From Ruegeria arenilitoris (GTDB taxonomy: Bacteria > Pseudomonadota > Alphaproteobacteria > Rhodobacterales > Rhodobacteraceae): a DNA stretch of 64,000 bases. Both the position numbers and the translations under genes were made by a program. The notes beneath the pieces were generated by a model. That model ran no database searches, was not told the DNA's origin, and saw only the letters and a list, made by a program, of their open reading frames with translations. Shown piece after piece: positions 9,749 to 17,927 of the stretch (position 1 is the stretch's first letter; each line of letters begins with the position of its first letter). The stretch spans positions 124,001-188,000 of the forward strand of contig NZ_WQHX01000005.1 in NCBI RefSeq assembly GCF_013035425.1. The letters are read 5' to 3'.

Positions 9749-10421
9749 TGCGCGCAGGTCAGGTGTGAGACTGGTCGGGGTAGGTATCGCCGCGATCGTT
9801 TTGATCCTGATCACTGCGGCAGCCTTCTTATTTTGGACGCTACCTGACGCCAATGCCTTTAACGCACGGGTTGAACGACTGTTTGTAGAAAGCGACCTGA
9901 CTGCGCAGGCCGAAATCCGCCTATTGGAGATACTTGCGCAGTCCGGTACGGCATTTGCGGACACTCTGTCCAGTTATCGGATGGTGATTTTTGTTCTGTT
10001 GGTCTTTGCCAGCGCCATGCTGATTACTGCATTGGTGTTCCTTGTTATGCTGGTTCTGTTGAACCGTCGCATGGCGCATATAGAACGCACCGGTATTCAG
10101 GTGACATCGTTGTTAATTAGCCGCGAGGAAAACACGGTTTACCTGAACAACATGGATTTTCGCCTTACCCCCGCGGCGATGGAAACGCTCTCGGTTTTGG
10201 CGGAGTCTCGTATGGACGACGAAGTACTTTCTGGCGCACAAATCGAAGCCGTTATTTCAGGCCGGGACGCTGCAGATTGTGACGAAGCCGCTGGAGCCAC
10301 ACGAATAAAACGCCTGCGCGATGCGTTGGGAAACCAAATGGTCAGCGAGTTGCTGGTGAAGAACATCGCAAAGAGGGGCTATATGCTGTCGATCGAAAAA
10401 GATGTGATCCAGATGATCTGA
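9720..10421 (+). CDS. Membrane-tethered C-terminal winged-helix protein
   Basis: A 233-residue protein with two predicted membrane helices (about 18-40 and 88-114) separated by a ~45-residue, probably periplasmic, loop. The C-terminal ~90 residues look like an OmpR/PhoB-type winged helix: a strand-like VYLNNMDFRLT, the TPAAMETLSVLAE helix, RIKRLRDALG and KRGYMLS. This resembles the shape of ToxR/CadC regulators but with the order reversed, since the DNA-binding part is C-terminal here. AAGGAAGG at 9709-9716 sits just before the ATG at 9720. DNA binding is inferred from the fold pattern. The next gene encodes a DUF427-cyclase fusion, so the pair may form a signalling unit. Confidence 0.7.
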   Translation: MPENTISVTDARRSGVRLVGVGIAAIVLILITAAAFLFWTLPDANAFNARVERLFVESDLTAQAEIRLLEILAQSGTAFADTLSSYRMVIFVLLVFASAMLITALVFLVMLVLLNRRMAHIERTGIQVTSLLISREENTVYLNNMDFRLTPAAMETLSVLAESRMDDEVLSGAQIEAVISGRDAADCDEAAGATRIKRLRDALGNQMVSELLVKNIAKRGYMLSIEKDVIQMI

Positions 10422-10438
10422 GCTTGCCCGAAACGGTA

Positions 10439-10464
10439 AATTCCACGTCACGCCCCTTGGAATT
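10439..10464. repeat. Inverted repeat AATTCCA-N12-TGGAATT
   Basis: Perfect 7-bp arms at 10439-10445 and 10458-10464, in the 89-base gap between the membrane winged-helix gene and the DUF427-cyclase gene. No U tract follows, so it is a better operator candidate than a terminator. Confidence 0.4.
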
Positions 10465-10510
10465 GGTCCTGAAAGAACCCATCCTAATAATGCCCTAGCA
10501 GTGGAGGCTG

Positions 10511-12085
10511 ATGATGAACGTCCATGCCACGCCAAGGACTAAAGGCTACGGGATTTCCGTTGAAACTCTGCCAGATCGTATTGCGATCTATCGCGGAGAC
10601 GTGTTGCTGGCGGAAAGCAGCAATGCCAAAGTAATGTACGAAACTAGATTACCACCCGCGATCTATGTCCCGCGCTCAGACCTTTGTGTTGAACTAAGTG
10701 CTGAAACCGATTTACAGACTTTTTGCCCGTTCAAAGGCACTGCCACCTATCACGATATCAACTTATCGGGGGAACGGCTTACTAACTCGATTTGGGCTTA
10801 CGAGGACGCCCTGCCAGAGAGCGCAGCCATACAGGGCCATATTGGGTTCCTGCCAAGTGCCTACACACACATTGATTTGGGCGACAATACCCTGCGCGAT
10901 CCGGAAGATGGAAACATTAGCGGTCCATTGATCGATTGGTTAATGCGCGGTGCGTCCGACATAAAAACAGCGGAAGAGTTCACCAAAGCTTTATCGGAAA
11001 AAATGTTGGAACATGGCATCGCTCTCCAACGACTTAGCGTCTTGGTTTGGTCGTTGCACCCATTGATCGCCGGCAAACACCATATTTGGGAAAAGGATAC
11101 GGCAGAGATTTCGACCAATGTCCCAACATACGAAATTCATGACCATCCTGCGTTTATTAACAGCCCGTTGCGGCATGTCTCGAATGGTTTGGGTGGAGTA
11201 CGACAACGTCTTAATGTCGAGCATCCCAACAACAGCTTTCCAATCATGGAAGACTTACGCGCCAAGGGCGGTACTGATTACGTAGCGATGCCGCTGCCAT
11301 TCTCGGATGGACGCATCAATGTACTTACACTGACCAGCGACCATCCCAAGGGTTTTACCACTGAAAATCTGGGGCTAGTGTTTGAATGCTCAGCTGTTAT
11401 TGCTCGGTTCTACGAAGTGTTTATGCAGCGCGAAAACGCAAAGGTTCTGCTGGAAACATATGTCGGCAAGCGGACGGGAACGCGTGTTTTGGGTGGAGAG
11501 ATTCGCCGCGGCGACGGTGACGACATCGACGCGGCTATTATGTTTTGTGACTTGCGAAACTCGACCATTCTTGAGGAAAAACTTGGGCGGGGCGCCTACA
11601 TCAACCTATTGAATGAATTCTTCGAGACAGTATCTGGCATAGTGCACCAAAACGACGGTGAAGTTCTGAAGTTCATCGGTGATGCTGTTTTGGCTGTTTT
11701 CCCGGCCAGTGACAATCCGGCCACCGCCCGCGAGAACGCGCAACGCAGCGCCGTTGAAATCGTTGAAAAGCTAGCTGAAAACCGCCAATCAGTTATGTCC
11801 GGTGACTGCGATTGCTCAATCGGCATTGCTTATGGCCGCGTAACATATGGTAATGTCGGATCCCGCGAACGCCTGGACTTCACTGTTATAGGTCAGGCCG
11901 CCAATATCGCTGCCAGATTGGGCGAATTCAGCAAGTCCACGGGGCATAAGATTGTCGTTTCAAACGATATCGAGCCGGTCTGCAATCAAGCGATCCCGCT
12001 AGGGCAAATCAAGCTTCACAATGTATCGCAACCAGTAACTGCTTATGCATTGCAGGCCGGAAAGGGTTCTGTCGCGCTCAGCTAA
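10511..12085 (+). CDS. DUF427 domain fused to a class III nucleotide cyclase
   Basis: A 524-residue soluble protein. Residues ~20-118 match DUF427: RIAIYRGDVLLAES, a YVPRSDL motif, CPFKGTATYHDI and the closing YEDALPESAAIQGHIGFLP. Residues ~150-320 form a GAF-like region with no clear ligand motif. Residues ~338-515 are a class III cyclase with Asp347 (MFCDLRNST) and Asp391 (FIGDAVLAVFP), both metal ligands, and LDFTVIGQAANIAARL. It should therefore be catalytically competent. GGAGG at 10503-10507 supports the ATG pair at 10511/10514. The role of DUF427 is poorly known, and its use as the sensory module of a cyclase is the unusual point. Confidence 0.88.
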   Translation: MMNVHATPRTKGYGISVETLPDRIAIYRGDVLLAESSNAKVMYETRLPPAIYVPRSDLCVELSAETDLQTFCPFKGTATYHDINLSGERLTNSIWAYEDALPESAAIQGHIGFLPSAYTHIDLGDNTLRDPEDGNISGPLIDWLMRGASDIKTAEEFTKALSEKMLEHGIALQRLSVLVWSLHPLIAGKHHIWEKDTAEISTNVPTYEIHDHPAFINSPLRHVSNGLGGVRQRLNVEHPNNSFPIMEDLRAKGGTDYVAMPLPFSDGRINVLTLTSDHPKGFTTENLGLVFECSAVIARFYEVFMQRENAKVLLETYVGKRTGTRVLGGEIRRGDGDDIDAAIMFCDLRNSTILEEKLGRGAYINLLNEFFETVSGIVHQNDGEVLKFIGDAVLAVFPASDNPATARENAQRSAVEIVEKLAENRQSVMSGDCDCSIGIAYGRVTYGNVGSRERLDFTVIGQAANIAARLGEFSKSTGHKIVVSNDIEPVCNQAIPLGQIKLHNVSQPVTAYALQAGKGSVALS

Positions 12086-12140
12086 TTATCAGAGGTTTTG
12101 TTTCGCGAAATCAAACATGCGAGGGCACGAAAGCTAGTTT

Positions 12141-12932
12141 TCAACCACCCAATAGAATGAGGGCCGTTTGCGCAGGTGAAATAGTCGCCTGAATCTGCGC
12201 AATCTGATTTCGCGCCATATATGTGTCGGTCAATTTGGCGACTGCTTCGGGATCAGAGAATTGCGACATTTCGTCGGAACCTGTGACCCGTGAAAGCCTA
12301 TCCTGGAAAATGGCCACTTGGCGGTCGAGATCAAGTTGCGCAATGGACGACGACAGTCCCAATGCTGTTTCCATCATAGATCGCAATGGGGGCATTCCCA
12401 TCAGATCATACCACTTCCGCCTTTCGCTGCCCTCTTTGTTGGCAATTTCTGGCAACTCGTGCTGTGCATAAAGCGCGATGCGCATCGAGTCATCAGATTC
12501 ACCCACCGCCGCTTCGAACCGGGCGACAACGTTATCCTCTGCAACCTTCTCCATATTGGTAATCAGGCCGGTTTTGCGCACCTCCCCGGGGCCAAATCCA
12601 AACGCCTCGGAAAAGGCACGATAACGGGAATCCGCAAGGCGGTTCGCCAAGGCATCATTCGCTTTGGTACCATCCGAAAGGATCTTTTGAACAAAAAAGC
12701 GATTGTTCAAATCCGCCTCCAGACCAAAGGCGCCCAGCGCCACCTGCAGCAACCTTCGATCTGAAACCAGTTCCTCAGCGGTTTGAACTTTGCTGATGTT
12801 TTCCAGAAAATAAGCCTTTTCACGCGCATTTACGTTCGAGGCCTCGAAACTTTGAATTTGCGTGTCATAGGTACGTTGCAGAAAACGCCAGCCGGCAACG
12901 CCACCAAGTGGAACAACCGGTTGATAAGTCAT
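12141..12932 (-). CDS. DUF1217 flagellum-associated protein
   Basis: A 263-residue mostly helical protein matching the DUF1217 family, which is found next to flagellar genes in alphaproteobacteria and whose function is not established. Recognisable segments are GWRFLQRTYDTQ at the N-terminus and repeated helices around FGLEADLNNRFFVQKIL. There is no signal peptide, as expected for a protein that stays cytoplasmic or is exported by the flagellar apparatus. The ATG at 12932 overlaps the flbT stop by 4 bases (ATGA), so flaF, flbT and this gene form a translationally coupled chain. Confidence 0.85.
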   Translation of the reverse strand: MTYQPVVPLGGVAGWRFLQRTYDTQIQSFEASNVNAREKAYFLENISKVQTAEELVSDRRLLQVALGAFGLEADLNNRFFVQKILSDGTKANDALANRLADSRYRAFSEAFGFGPGEVRKTGLITNMEKVAEDNVVARFEAAVGESDDSMRIALYAQHELPEIANKEGSERRKWYDLMGMPPLRSMMETALGLSSSIAQLDLDRQVAIFQDRLSRVTGSDEMSQFSDPEAVAKLTDTYMARNQIAQIQATISPAQTALILLGG

Positions 12933-13330
12933 TGGCTGTACGCCATCAGCCGTTCTTCGCGTGGCAGCAGAGAGCGTAGCGACTTCAGGCATCTGTAATA
13001 TTGTTCGGCGACCAACGCCTCGGTTGCCTCAGTCAGAACACGCCTGCTGTCCGTATCTGTGAAAATCTGGCTCAGTTCCTCGACACGACGCAAAAGCTGT
13101 TGCCGGGCACGATCAGGTTCCGTATCCCCGGACAAAACCAATTGCGCGGCATAGCATACACGGCGTACCGGTGTGTTGGCCTCGTCGGGATGGATTGCGT
13201 CGCGCAGCCTAAGGACGTTGGCATCAGGTGTCATAATTGAAAACCTTGAACGACGATCCCCGTTCTCGATCACTACACCGTTGATCAGCACCCTTTCTTT
13301 AGGTGCCAGTTTCAGAACCAGTCCACTCAT
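12929..13330 (-). CDS. flbT: Flagellar biosynthesis repressor FlbT
   Basis: FlbT binds the 5' leader of flagellin mRNA and controls its stability when the hook is unfinished (established in Caulobacter and relatives). The 133-residue protein shows the family N-terminus MSGLVLKLAPKERVLINGVV and a helical C-terminal half with YYRCLKSLRSLLPREE. The ATG at 13330 shares one base with the TGA of flaF (TGATG). A TTG one codon upstream is in frame but is not needed. The flagellin gene, its likely target, lies upstream in the same block. Confidence 0.95.
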   Translation of the reverse strand: MSGLVLKLAPKERVLINGVVIENGDRRSRFSIMTPDANVLRLRDAIHPDEANTPVRRVCYAAQLVLSGDTEPDRARQQLLRRVEELSQIFTDTDSRRVLTEATEALVAEQYYRCLKSLRSLLPREERLMAYSQ

Positions 13331-13704
13331 CAAGTGCCCCCCATCTGACGTAAGCCTCTTAATACGGCCATGTTAATTTCCAGTAACGGCTCGACGACTG
13401 CATTGCCGTTAAGAACTTTGCTGCTGTGTTGGTCGGTGAATTCGGCCAGATAAAAGATTTTGGCGCGCAGTTCATTTGGCAGCGCGTTGTCTTTGTCTGC
13501 AACGCCATTGGCCAGAAGGTTCCAAAGGCGTCTGTTTTCATGCAGTGCCCGGACAAATTCACCAAAATCGGTTGCCTTGCGGGCCGCAGCGGCCTTGAGC
13601 CTGCGCGTGATCTGGGAAATCGCTTCGAATTCTGTGTCCCGGGGCGTCCGCGTTGGGGCCGCCGTCTGACTGTATGCCCTTTGGGCACTTAATTGCGGTG
13701 TCAC
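13330..13704 (-). CDS. flaF: Flagellar regulator FlaF
   Basis: FlaF works with FlbT and flagellin to coordinate filament synthesis and secretion in alphaproteobacteria. The protein is 124 residues, with the family's AYSQTAAPTRTPRDTEFEAI start and the helical core RRLWNLLANGVADKDNALP. I choose the GTG at 13704: GGAAGGA lies seven bases ahead of it, whereas the in-frame TTG at 13719 would place this ribosome binding site inside the gene. The stop overlaps the start of flbT. Confidence 0.93.
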   Translation of the reverse strand: MTPQLSAQRAYSQTAAPTRTPRDTEFEAISQITRRLKAAAARKATDFGEFVRALHENRRLWNLLANGVADKDNALPNELRAKIFYLAEFTDQHSSKVLNGNAVVEPLLEINMAVLRGLRQMGGT

Positions 13705-13743
13705 GTGAAATCCTTCCAATCGTCCGCTAATTCGTCATCAGAG

Positions 13744-13768
13744 CCGGGGCGCGATGGTCGCGCCCCGG
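13744..13768 (-). terminator. Strong hairpin after the flagellin gene
   Basis: A perfect 11-bp GC-rich stem (CCGGGGCGCGA at 13744-13754 with TCGCGCCCCGG at 13758-13768) and a 3-base loop, 13 bases after the flagellin stop and before flaF. No long U tract follows on the minus strand. It may act as a partial terminator or stabilise the 3' end of abundant flagellin mRNA. Confidence 0.65.
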
Positions 13769-13781
13769 TTTGGTGCCGTTA

Positions 13782-14984
13782 TTAACGGAATAGCGACAGG
13801 ATGGACTGCGGCGCCTGGTTCGCAATCGACAGCGACTGTGTCGCCAACTGCTGCTGAACCTGCAACGCCTGCAACCGGGCCGAGGTTTCTTCCATATCGG
13901 CGTCGACCAATGCGCCGATACCGGATTTGAACGAGTCGGTCAGCTTTGAAATGAACTCTTTCTGAGTCTCAAGGCGGCCTTCCACGGAACCAAATCCAGC
14001 TGCAGCGTCAGCCGCAGCATTCATAAGCCCGTGGATTACGTTTTGTGCGTTGGCCGGACCGTTGTTGCTCGTCACATCGATTGCGGCCAAAGCGCCCAAG
14101 TTACCAGAACCTGCATTCCCATACTGACCCGTAACGTTAAGATCGGTGCTACCAGCGTTGGTAAGAACGATTTGTCCTGGGGCTGCAACGTCGTAGTTTA
14201 CAGTTAAGTCCGGAACATTCAAATTTTCGATCGCCCCCTTGAGGCCGATCGCCACAACATCCTTCGTTGAGGTCGCGGCAATATCTTCGGCAGACAATGT
14301 GTAGCTTACTGTCAGTTCGCCTATTGAAACGCTAAGGGTATCTCCGGTTTGCAAAGCCGTGTCATCGATTGTGATAGTTCCAGTGCCGGCGGTATTGTTC
14401 AAAGCAAAACCGAAGGTATCACCAACAGTGGATACCCCACTTGTTGTGTCCGCAAATACGTCTTGCGCAGTATAACCCCCGGTTCCCATGTTCGCTGCGC
14501 TAACAGTAATAAATTGCGCAGCCACATTACCACTGCTGTCCCGGTCCAGAGAAGACAGAATTTGCGTGTTGCCATCGTTGTCGAGCAAATTTAGCCCATT
14601 GAACTGCGCCGCGCTGACAACATCGGTAATCTGAACCTTCAGTGCGTCGATATCCCTTTGGATTGTTGCTCGATCGACGTTTTCATTCTGCGCAGACTGG
14701 ATATGTTCATTCATATCGGTTAACAGGTCATAGACCGTTTCCGCAGCGTTGCGCGCAACGGAGACCGTCGCCTCACCCAGTGCCAGACTGTCTTTGACTG
14801 CTCCAAATCCCCTGACATCCGATTCCATCACTTTCGAGATTGCCCAGACCGCAGCGTTATCCTTGGCATTTGCGACAGTTTTACCTGTTGAGATTGCGTT
14901 TTGTGTTTCAGTCAAGCTCTTGTTGACCGATTTAAGGGTTTGCAGCGCAACCATTGCGCCGTTGTTCGTCAGAATGCTGGACAT
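13782..14984 (-). CDS. fliC: Flagellin
   Basis: The filament subunit, 400 residues. The conserved N-terminal D0/D1 region begins SSILTNNGAMVALQTLKSVNKSL and has ISTGKTVANAKDNAA. The C-terminal D0 region ends LQVQQQLATQSLSIANQAPQSILSLFR in the family manner. The middle (roughly 170-310) is rich in Thr, Gly, Asn and Val, the variable surface domain. There is no N-terminal signal, because flagellins go through the flagellar type III exporter. Start at 14984 has GGATG-type purines ahead; the frame is open to 15119, but the family starts here. The ~200-base upstream region is the expected FlbT target. Confidence 0.96.
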   Translation of the reverse strand: MSSILTNNGAMVALQTLKSVNKSLTETQNAISTGKTVANAKDNAAVWAISKVMESDVRGFGAVKDSLALGEATVSVARNAAETVYDLLTDMNEHIQSAQNENVDRATIQRDIDALKVQITDVVSAAQFNGLNLLDNDGNTQILSSLDRDSSGNVAAQFITVSAANMGTGGYTAQDVFADTTSGVSTVGDTFGFALNNTAGTGTITIDDTALQTGDTLSVSIGELTVSYTLSAEDIAATSTKDVVAIGLKGAIENLNVPDLTVNYDVAAPGQIVLTNAGSTDLNVTGQYGNAGSGNLGALAAIDVTSNNGPANAQNVIHGLMNAAADAAAGFGSVEGRLETQKEFISKLTDSFKSGIGALVDADMEETSARLQALQVQQQLATQSLSIANQAPQSILSLFR

Positions 14985-15192
14985 TTTGTCATCCTTTTTT
15001 GATCGGGCGCGTTTGACGCCCATGTTAGTCCCGCCACTTAAGCAGGCATTCTGTCGTTCTGACTTTTGCGACTTGCCTTTCAGCCGACGCGCCACCTGTT
15101 GTTTCAGGTGCAGGACCACCTTGACCTTTGATCCCCTAACGGAGTGCTAAGATGGCCTGCCCTAAAATCTAGGATTTGAATCAAACCGTGGG

Positions 15193-15540
15193 CTATGCGC
15201 GTTTTTCCAGCTTGACCTCACCACGCATCGGATAACCGCTGCGTTGTCCTGTGGCATCATAAGTCGTGAACTCTTGCCTAACGCGGCGCAGTTCGGACAT
15301 CCGGTCAGCCACCGCGCGAATCCCTTCGGCCGCGCTGTTCAACAAAGCCTGATTCCGTTCCAGTTTTTTCTGAACAGCAATCAATTCGTCGCTGTCCTGC
15401 ACTTGCAGTTCATTGATATCGTCAATCAACTTTTCTTTTTCGGGGCTCATTTTGCCCAATCGGTCAAGGTCACCTTCGACCAACGCGGCGCGTTCCAGAT
15501 CCAACATGTCTTCTAAAGACTTGATAAGGTCATTCGGCAT
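15193..15540 (-). CDS. flgN: FlgN-like flagellar export chaperone
   Basis: A 115-residue, highly helical, charged protein with a coiled-coil look: SLEDMLDLERAALVEGDLDRLGKMSPEKEKLIDDI and LIAVQKKLERNQALLNSAAEGIRAVADR. Length and pattern match FlgN, which holds hook-filament junction proteins FlgK and FlgL before export. Its ATG at 15540 lies inside the last codons of the FlgJ-like gene (11-base overlap). Sequence conservation in this family is low, so the call leans on length, helix pattern and context. Confidence 0.75.
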   Translation of the reverse strand: MPNDLIKSLEDMLDLERAALVEGDLDRLGKMSPEKEKLIDDINELQVQDSDELIAVQKKLERNQALLNSAAEGIRAVADRMSELRRVRQEFTTYDATGQRSGYPMRGEVKLEKRA

Positions 15541-15805
15541 CTGTTTTCTCCATCATTGATTTTACAAGGATTTCAGAGAGGCCAACGCCGCCAGCCTGCG
15601 CCAGTTGTCGCGCCTGATGTTGTGTCAGAAAAGATGCGAACTGATCCTCGCCCGCTCCGCCACCAAAGGAATCACTGGTTTTGCCCAATCCGGCGGATTT
15701 CAGCATTTCGGCCAGAAAAGTGGCCTCCAGCTCGACCGCGGCGGCCTGAATGCGTGAGGCTTTCGCAGGGACCTGCCCATCAGAGCCAATTGGAAGAATA
15801 TTCAT
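15530..15805 (-). CDS. FlgJ-type rod-binding protein (no muramidase domain)
   Basis: A 91-residue protein matching the rod-binding domain of FlgJ: AVELEATFLAEMLKSAG and GGGAGEDQFASFLTQHQARQLAQAGGVGLSEILVK. In enterobacteria FlgJ also carries a C-terminal peptidoglycan hydrolase; here, as in many alphaproteobacteria, only the rod-capping part exists. It overlaps the flgN-like gene by 11 bases and diverges from fliK. Confidence 0.85.
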   Translation of the reverse strand: MNILPIGSDGQVPAKASRIQAAAVELEATFLAEMLKSAGLGKTSDSFGGGAGEDQFASFLTQHQARQLAQAGGVGLSEILVKSMMEKTDAE

Positions 15806-15855
15806 CGGGTTCTCCGAAATTTGTTTCTAACTTTCTCAAGCAGACCTGAAAGCGG

Positions 15856-15871
15856 TTAAAAAAAATGTAAC
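15856..15871. promoter_or_regulatory. CtrA-like site (TTAA-N7-GTAAC)
   Basis: TTAA at 15856-15859, a 7-base A-rich spacer, then GTAAC at 15867-15871: one mismatch from the CtrA consensus TTAA-N7-TTAAC. It lies between the divergent flgJ-like gene (start 15805) and fliK (start 15918). CtrA controls motility genes in Rhodobacteraceae, so the place fits, but this is a motif match only. Confidence 0.4.
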
Positions 15872-15917
15872 CTCCTTGGGGGCAGATATCCGGCATACAA
15901 ACGGAGCCCGGAGCAAA

Positions 15918-17165
15918 ATGCCCAACCCGCTGATGAACATTATGGCCTCAATCCCGGCTGGCACTTCTGCTGGCGCACCCCAGGCTGACCAACCGGAAGG
16001 ACAGGAAGGTTCCGATTTCCTCGAGATATTGAACCTGTTCGCCCCGGTGGACCAAGCCACCCAAGACGAAACTGAGATTTCGGCATCGACGGCTGAAGAA
16101 ATCGAAGCCGAAAACGTCGAAGCGGAGCTGCCCGATCTGGATGGCGAGGTGCCGATGGTCGGAGCGCCGTTGGCCATCGACGCAGAACCGATTCGTCCAA
16201 CAGCCTCGGCCGAAACGCAGGAGCCTTCGGCAGAATCTGGCACCAAGGTACCAACGCACAGTGCCGTCGCAATCGAACAAGTGACGTCTAAGACGACTGA
16301 ACTGTTTGAGAATAATCCAGAGACGGAAGCCATTGCTTCGGGCGGTAGAGCCAACGATCCTCAGTTCAGACGTATTAATCGGTCTGCCGAATTGCCTGTT
16401 CAGAACAACAGCGCACCGAATGTCCATCGAATCAACACCATTGAGATTGCGCACAAGGCCGCCATTTTGCGCGAGACGGGTGAAATCCCAAAACAGGACA
16501 AATTTCCGACGGACATTCCGGAAAAGCTCGATCAGGCGCCGATGAATTCGAACCCTCAAGCCCGCGCGGTCAATTACGTGGCTCCATTCTCAGCCCCTGC
16601 TGTTAACACCACGCCTTTGATATTTACGCCTACGCAGGACCCGACAACAGAGTTGGGCGAGTCGATGTTCGACAGTGACCTCGGCACTGTTTCCACGGTT
16701 CGAGACGGGCCAAGTTCTTCGGTTATCCGCGACAGCTCGACCCTAGCTGCGACCGTATTTACGCGTCCTGAAACGGCGCGGGCCGTCGCGGGACAGATAG
16801 CCGCTGTCGTGACAACAAAACCCGGCTCTGGAAACGTCGAAATCGCCCTCAATCCCGAAGAGCTGGGACGTGTCTCGATATCCATGGGCGGTCGGGAGGA
16901 CGGCTTTTATCTGATGATCTCGGCAGAAAGGCCGGAAACGCTGGACTTGATGCGACGGCATATTGGCGTTCTGTCGGCCGAGTTTCAGAAACTGGGATTG
17001 GGTGACCTTTCCTTTGACCTCAGCATGGCCTGGGGCTCTCACCAAGATGCAAATGATTCACCTCAGCAGGCTCTTTTTGATGACACCGATTCAGAAGACT
17101 TGGCCGAACCCGCACCGCGACCCACACCAGCAGGCCTTGAACGCGGCCTTGATCTAAGGCTTTGA
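15918..17165 (+). CDS. fliK: Flagellar hook-length control protein FliK
   Basis: A 415-residue protein. The first ~270 residues are low in complexity, acidic and rich in Ala, Glu, Pro and Thr, the ruler part. The C-terminal hook-length domain is clear: GSGNVEIALNPEELGRVSI followed by LDLMRRHIGVLSAEFQKLGLG. FliK is exported, measures the hook and switches the export gate to filament substrates. I use the ATG at 15918 (GGAG a few bases before). A large antisense frame over this gene is a composition artefact. flgD starts three bases after the stop. Confidence 0.9.
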   Translation: MPNPLMNIMASIPAGTSAGAPQADQPEGQEGSDFLEILNLFAPVDQATQDETEISASTAEEIEAENVEAELPDLDGEVPMVGAPLAIDAEPIRPTASAETQEPSAESGTKVPTHSAVAIEQVTSKTTELFENNPETEAIASGGRANDPQFRRINRSAELPVQNNSAPNVHRINTIEIAHKAAILRETGEIPKQDKFPTDIPEKLDQAPMNSNPQARAVNYVAPFSAPAVNTTPLIFTPTQDPTTELGESMFDSDLGTVSTVRDGPSSSVIRDSSTLAATVFTRPETARAVAGQIAAVVTTKPGSGNVEIALNPEELGRVSISMGGREDGFYLMISAERPETLDLMRRHIGVLSAEFQKLGLGDLSFDLSMAWGSHQDANDSPQQALFDDTDSEDLAEPAPRPTPAGLERGLDLRL

Positions 17166-17168
17166 TCC

Positions 17169-17834
17169 ATGACTACATCAGTAAATTTCCCGTCTCAATC
17201 CACACCGGCTGTAGAAAACAACTCCAAGCCGCGCGCATCGATACTGACCTCTGATTTCGAGACTTTCATAAAGATGTTGACCACTCAGGCGCGCTATCAG
17301 GACCCATTAAAACCATTGGATTCCGCAGAATATGCGTCGCAGTTGGCCCAGTTTTCTATGGTCGAACAACAGGTGCAAGCTAACGAGCTGTTATCCGGGC
17401 TTGCTGTCGCCCTAAGTGGAAGCCAGTTGGATAAGATGTCCAACTGGGTCGGCACTGAAGTACATGCAGCAACCGCCTTTCGATACGATGGTGAACCAGT
17501 CGCAATTGAAACGCACGCAGAACCACATGCTGACAGGGCGGAACTGGTTTTCCGTGACGCTGACGGCGTTGTGGTCGCTCGCGTTCCTGTACCCGTAGAA
17601 GATGTCGAGTATGCTTGGGCAGGCGAAGACAGTGAAGGTGAGGAGTTGCCCCAAGGTGTCTATTCGGCAACGTTGGAAAGCTACAAGGGTCGCGACAAAA
17701 TCTCGAACAATCCGGCAGCGGTTTACAGTAGGGTAGTGGAAGCACAAATGCATGATGGCGAGGTCGCTTTAAAACTGGATAGCGGTGCGATTGTTTTAGC
17801 GGACTCGATCACGAGCATTCGCAAGGGCGCTTGA
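17169..17834 (+). CDS. flgD: Flagellar hook-capping protein FlgD
   Basis: FlgD forms the cap under which hook subunits assemble. The 221-residue protein has the diagnostic N-terminal block FETFIKMLTTQARYQDPLKPLDSAEYASQLAQFSMVEQ. A FlgD Ig-like/Tudor-like region follows (ELVFRDADGVVV, LPQGVYSATLESY), and the C-terminal KLDSGAIVLADSITSIRKG closes the domain in the usual way. It is three bases behind fliK, so co-transcription is likely. Confidence 0.95.
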   Translation: MTTSVNFPSQSTPAVENNSKPRASILTSDFETFIKMLTTQARYQDPLKPLDSAEYASQLAQFSMVEQQVQANELLSGLAVALSGSQLDKMSNWVGTEVHAATAFRYDGEPVAIETHAEPHADRAELVFRDADGVVVARVPVPVEDVEYAWAGEDSEGEELPQGVYSATLESYKGRDKISNNPAAVYSRVVEAQMHDGEVALKLDSGAIVLADSITSIRKGA

Positions 17835-17927
17835 TCTGGCGGTCTGGGCGGTCCATTGCTTGGGTATCCGCGACTCGCCCAATGACCTGGTACCAACCTG
17901 ACTGATCCACTTTTCCCCCCGGCCAAC

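Noticed and set aside
15836-16559. Long minus-strand frames of 172 and 203 codons opposite fliK
   Set aside because: They are antisense to the low-complexity part of FliK and read as Ser/Ala/Arg-rich composition artefacts with no family pattern or ribosome binding site.
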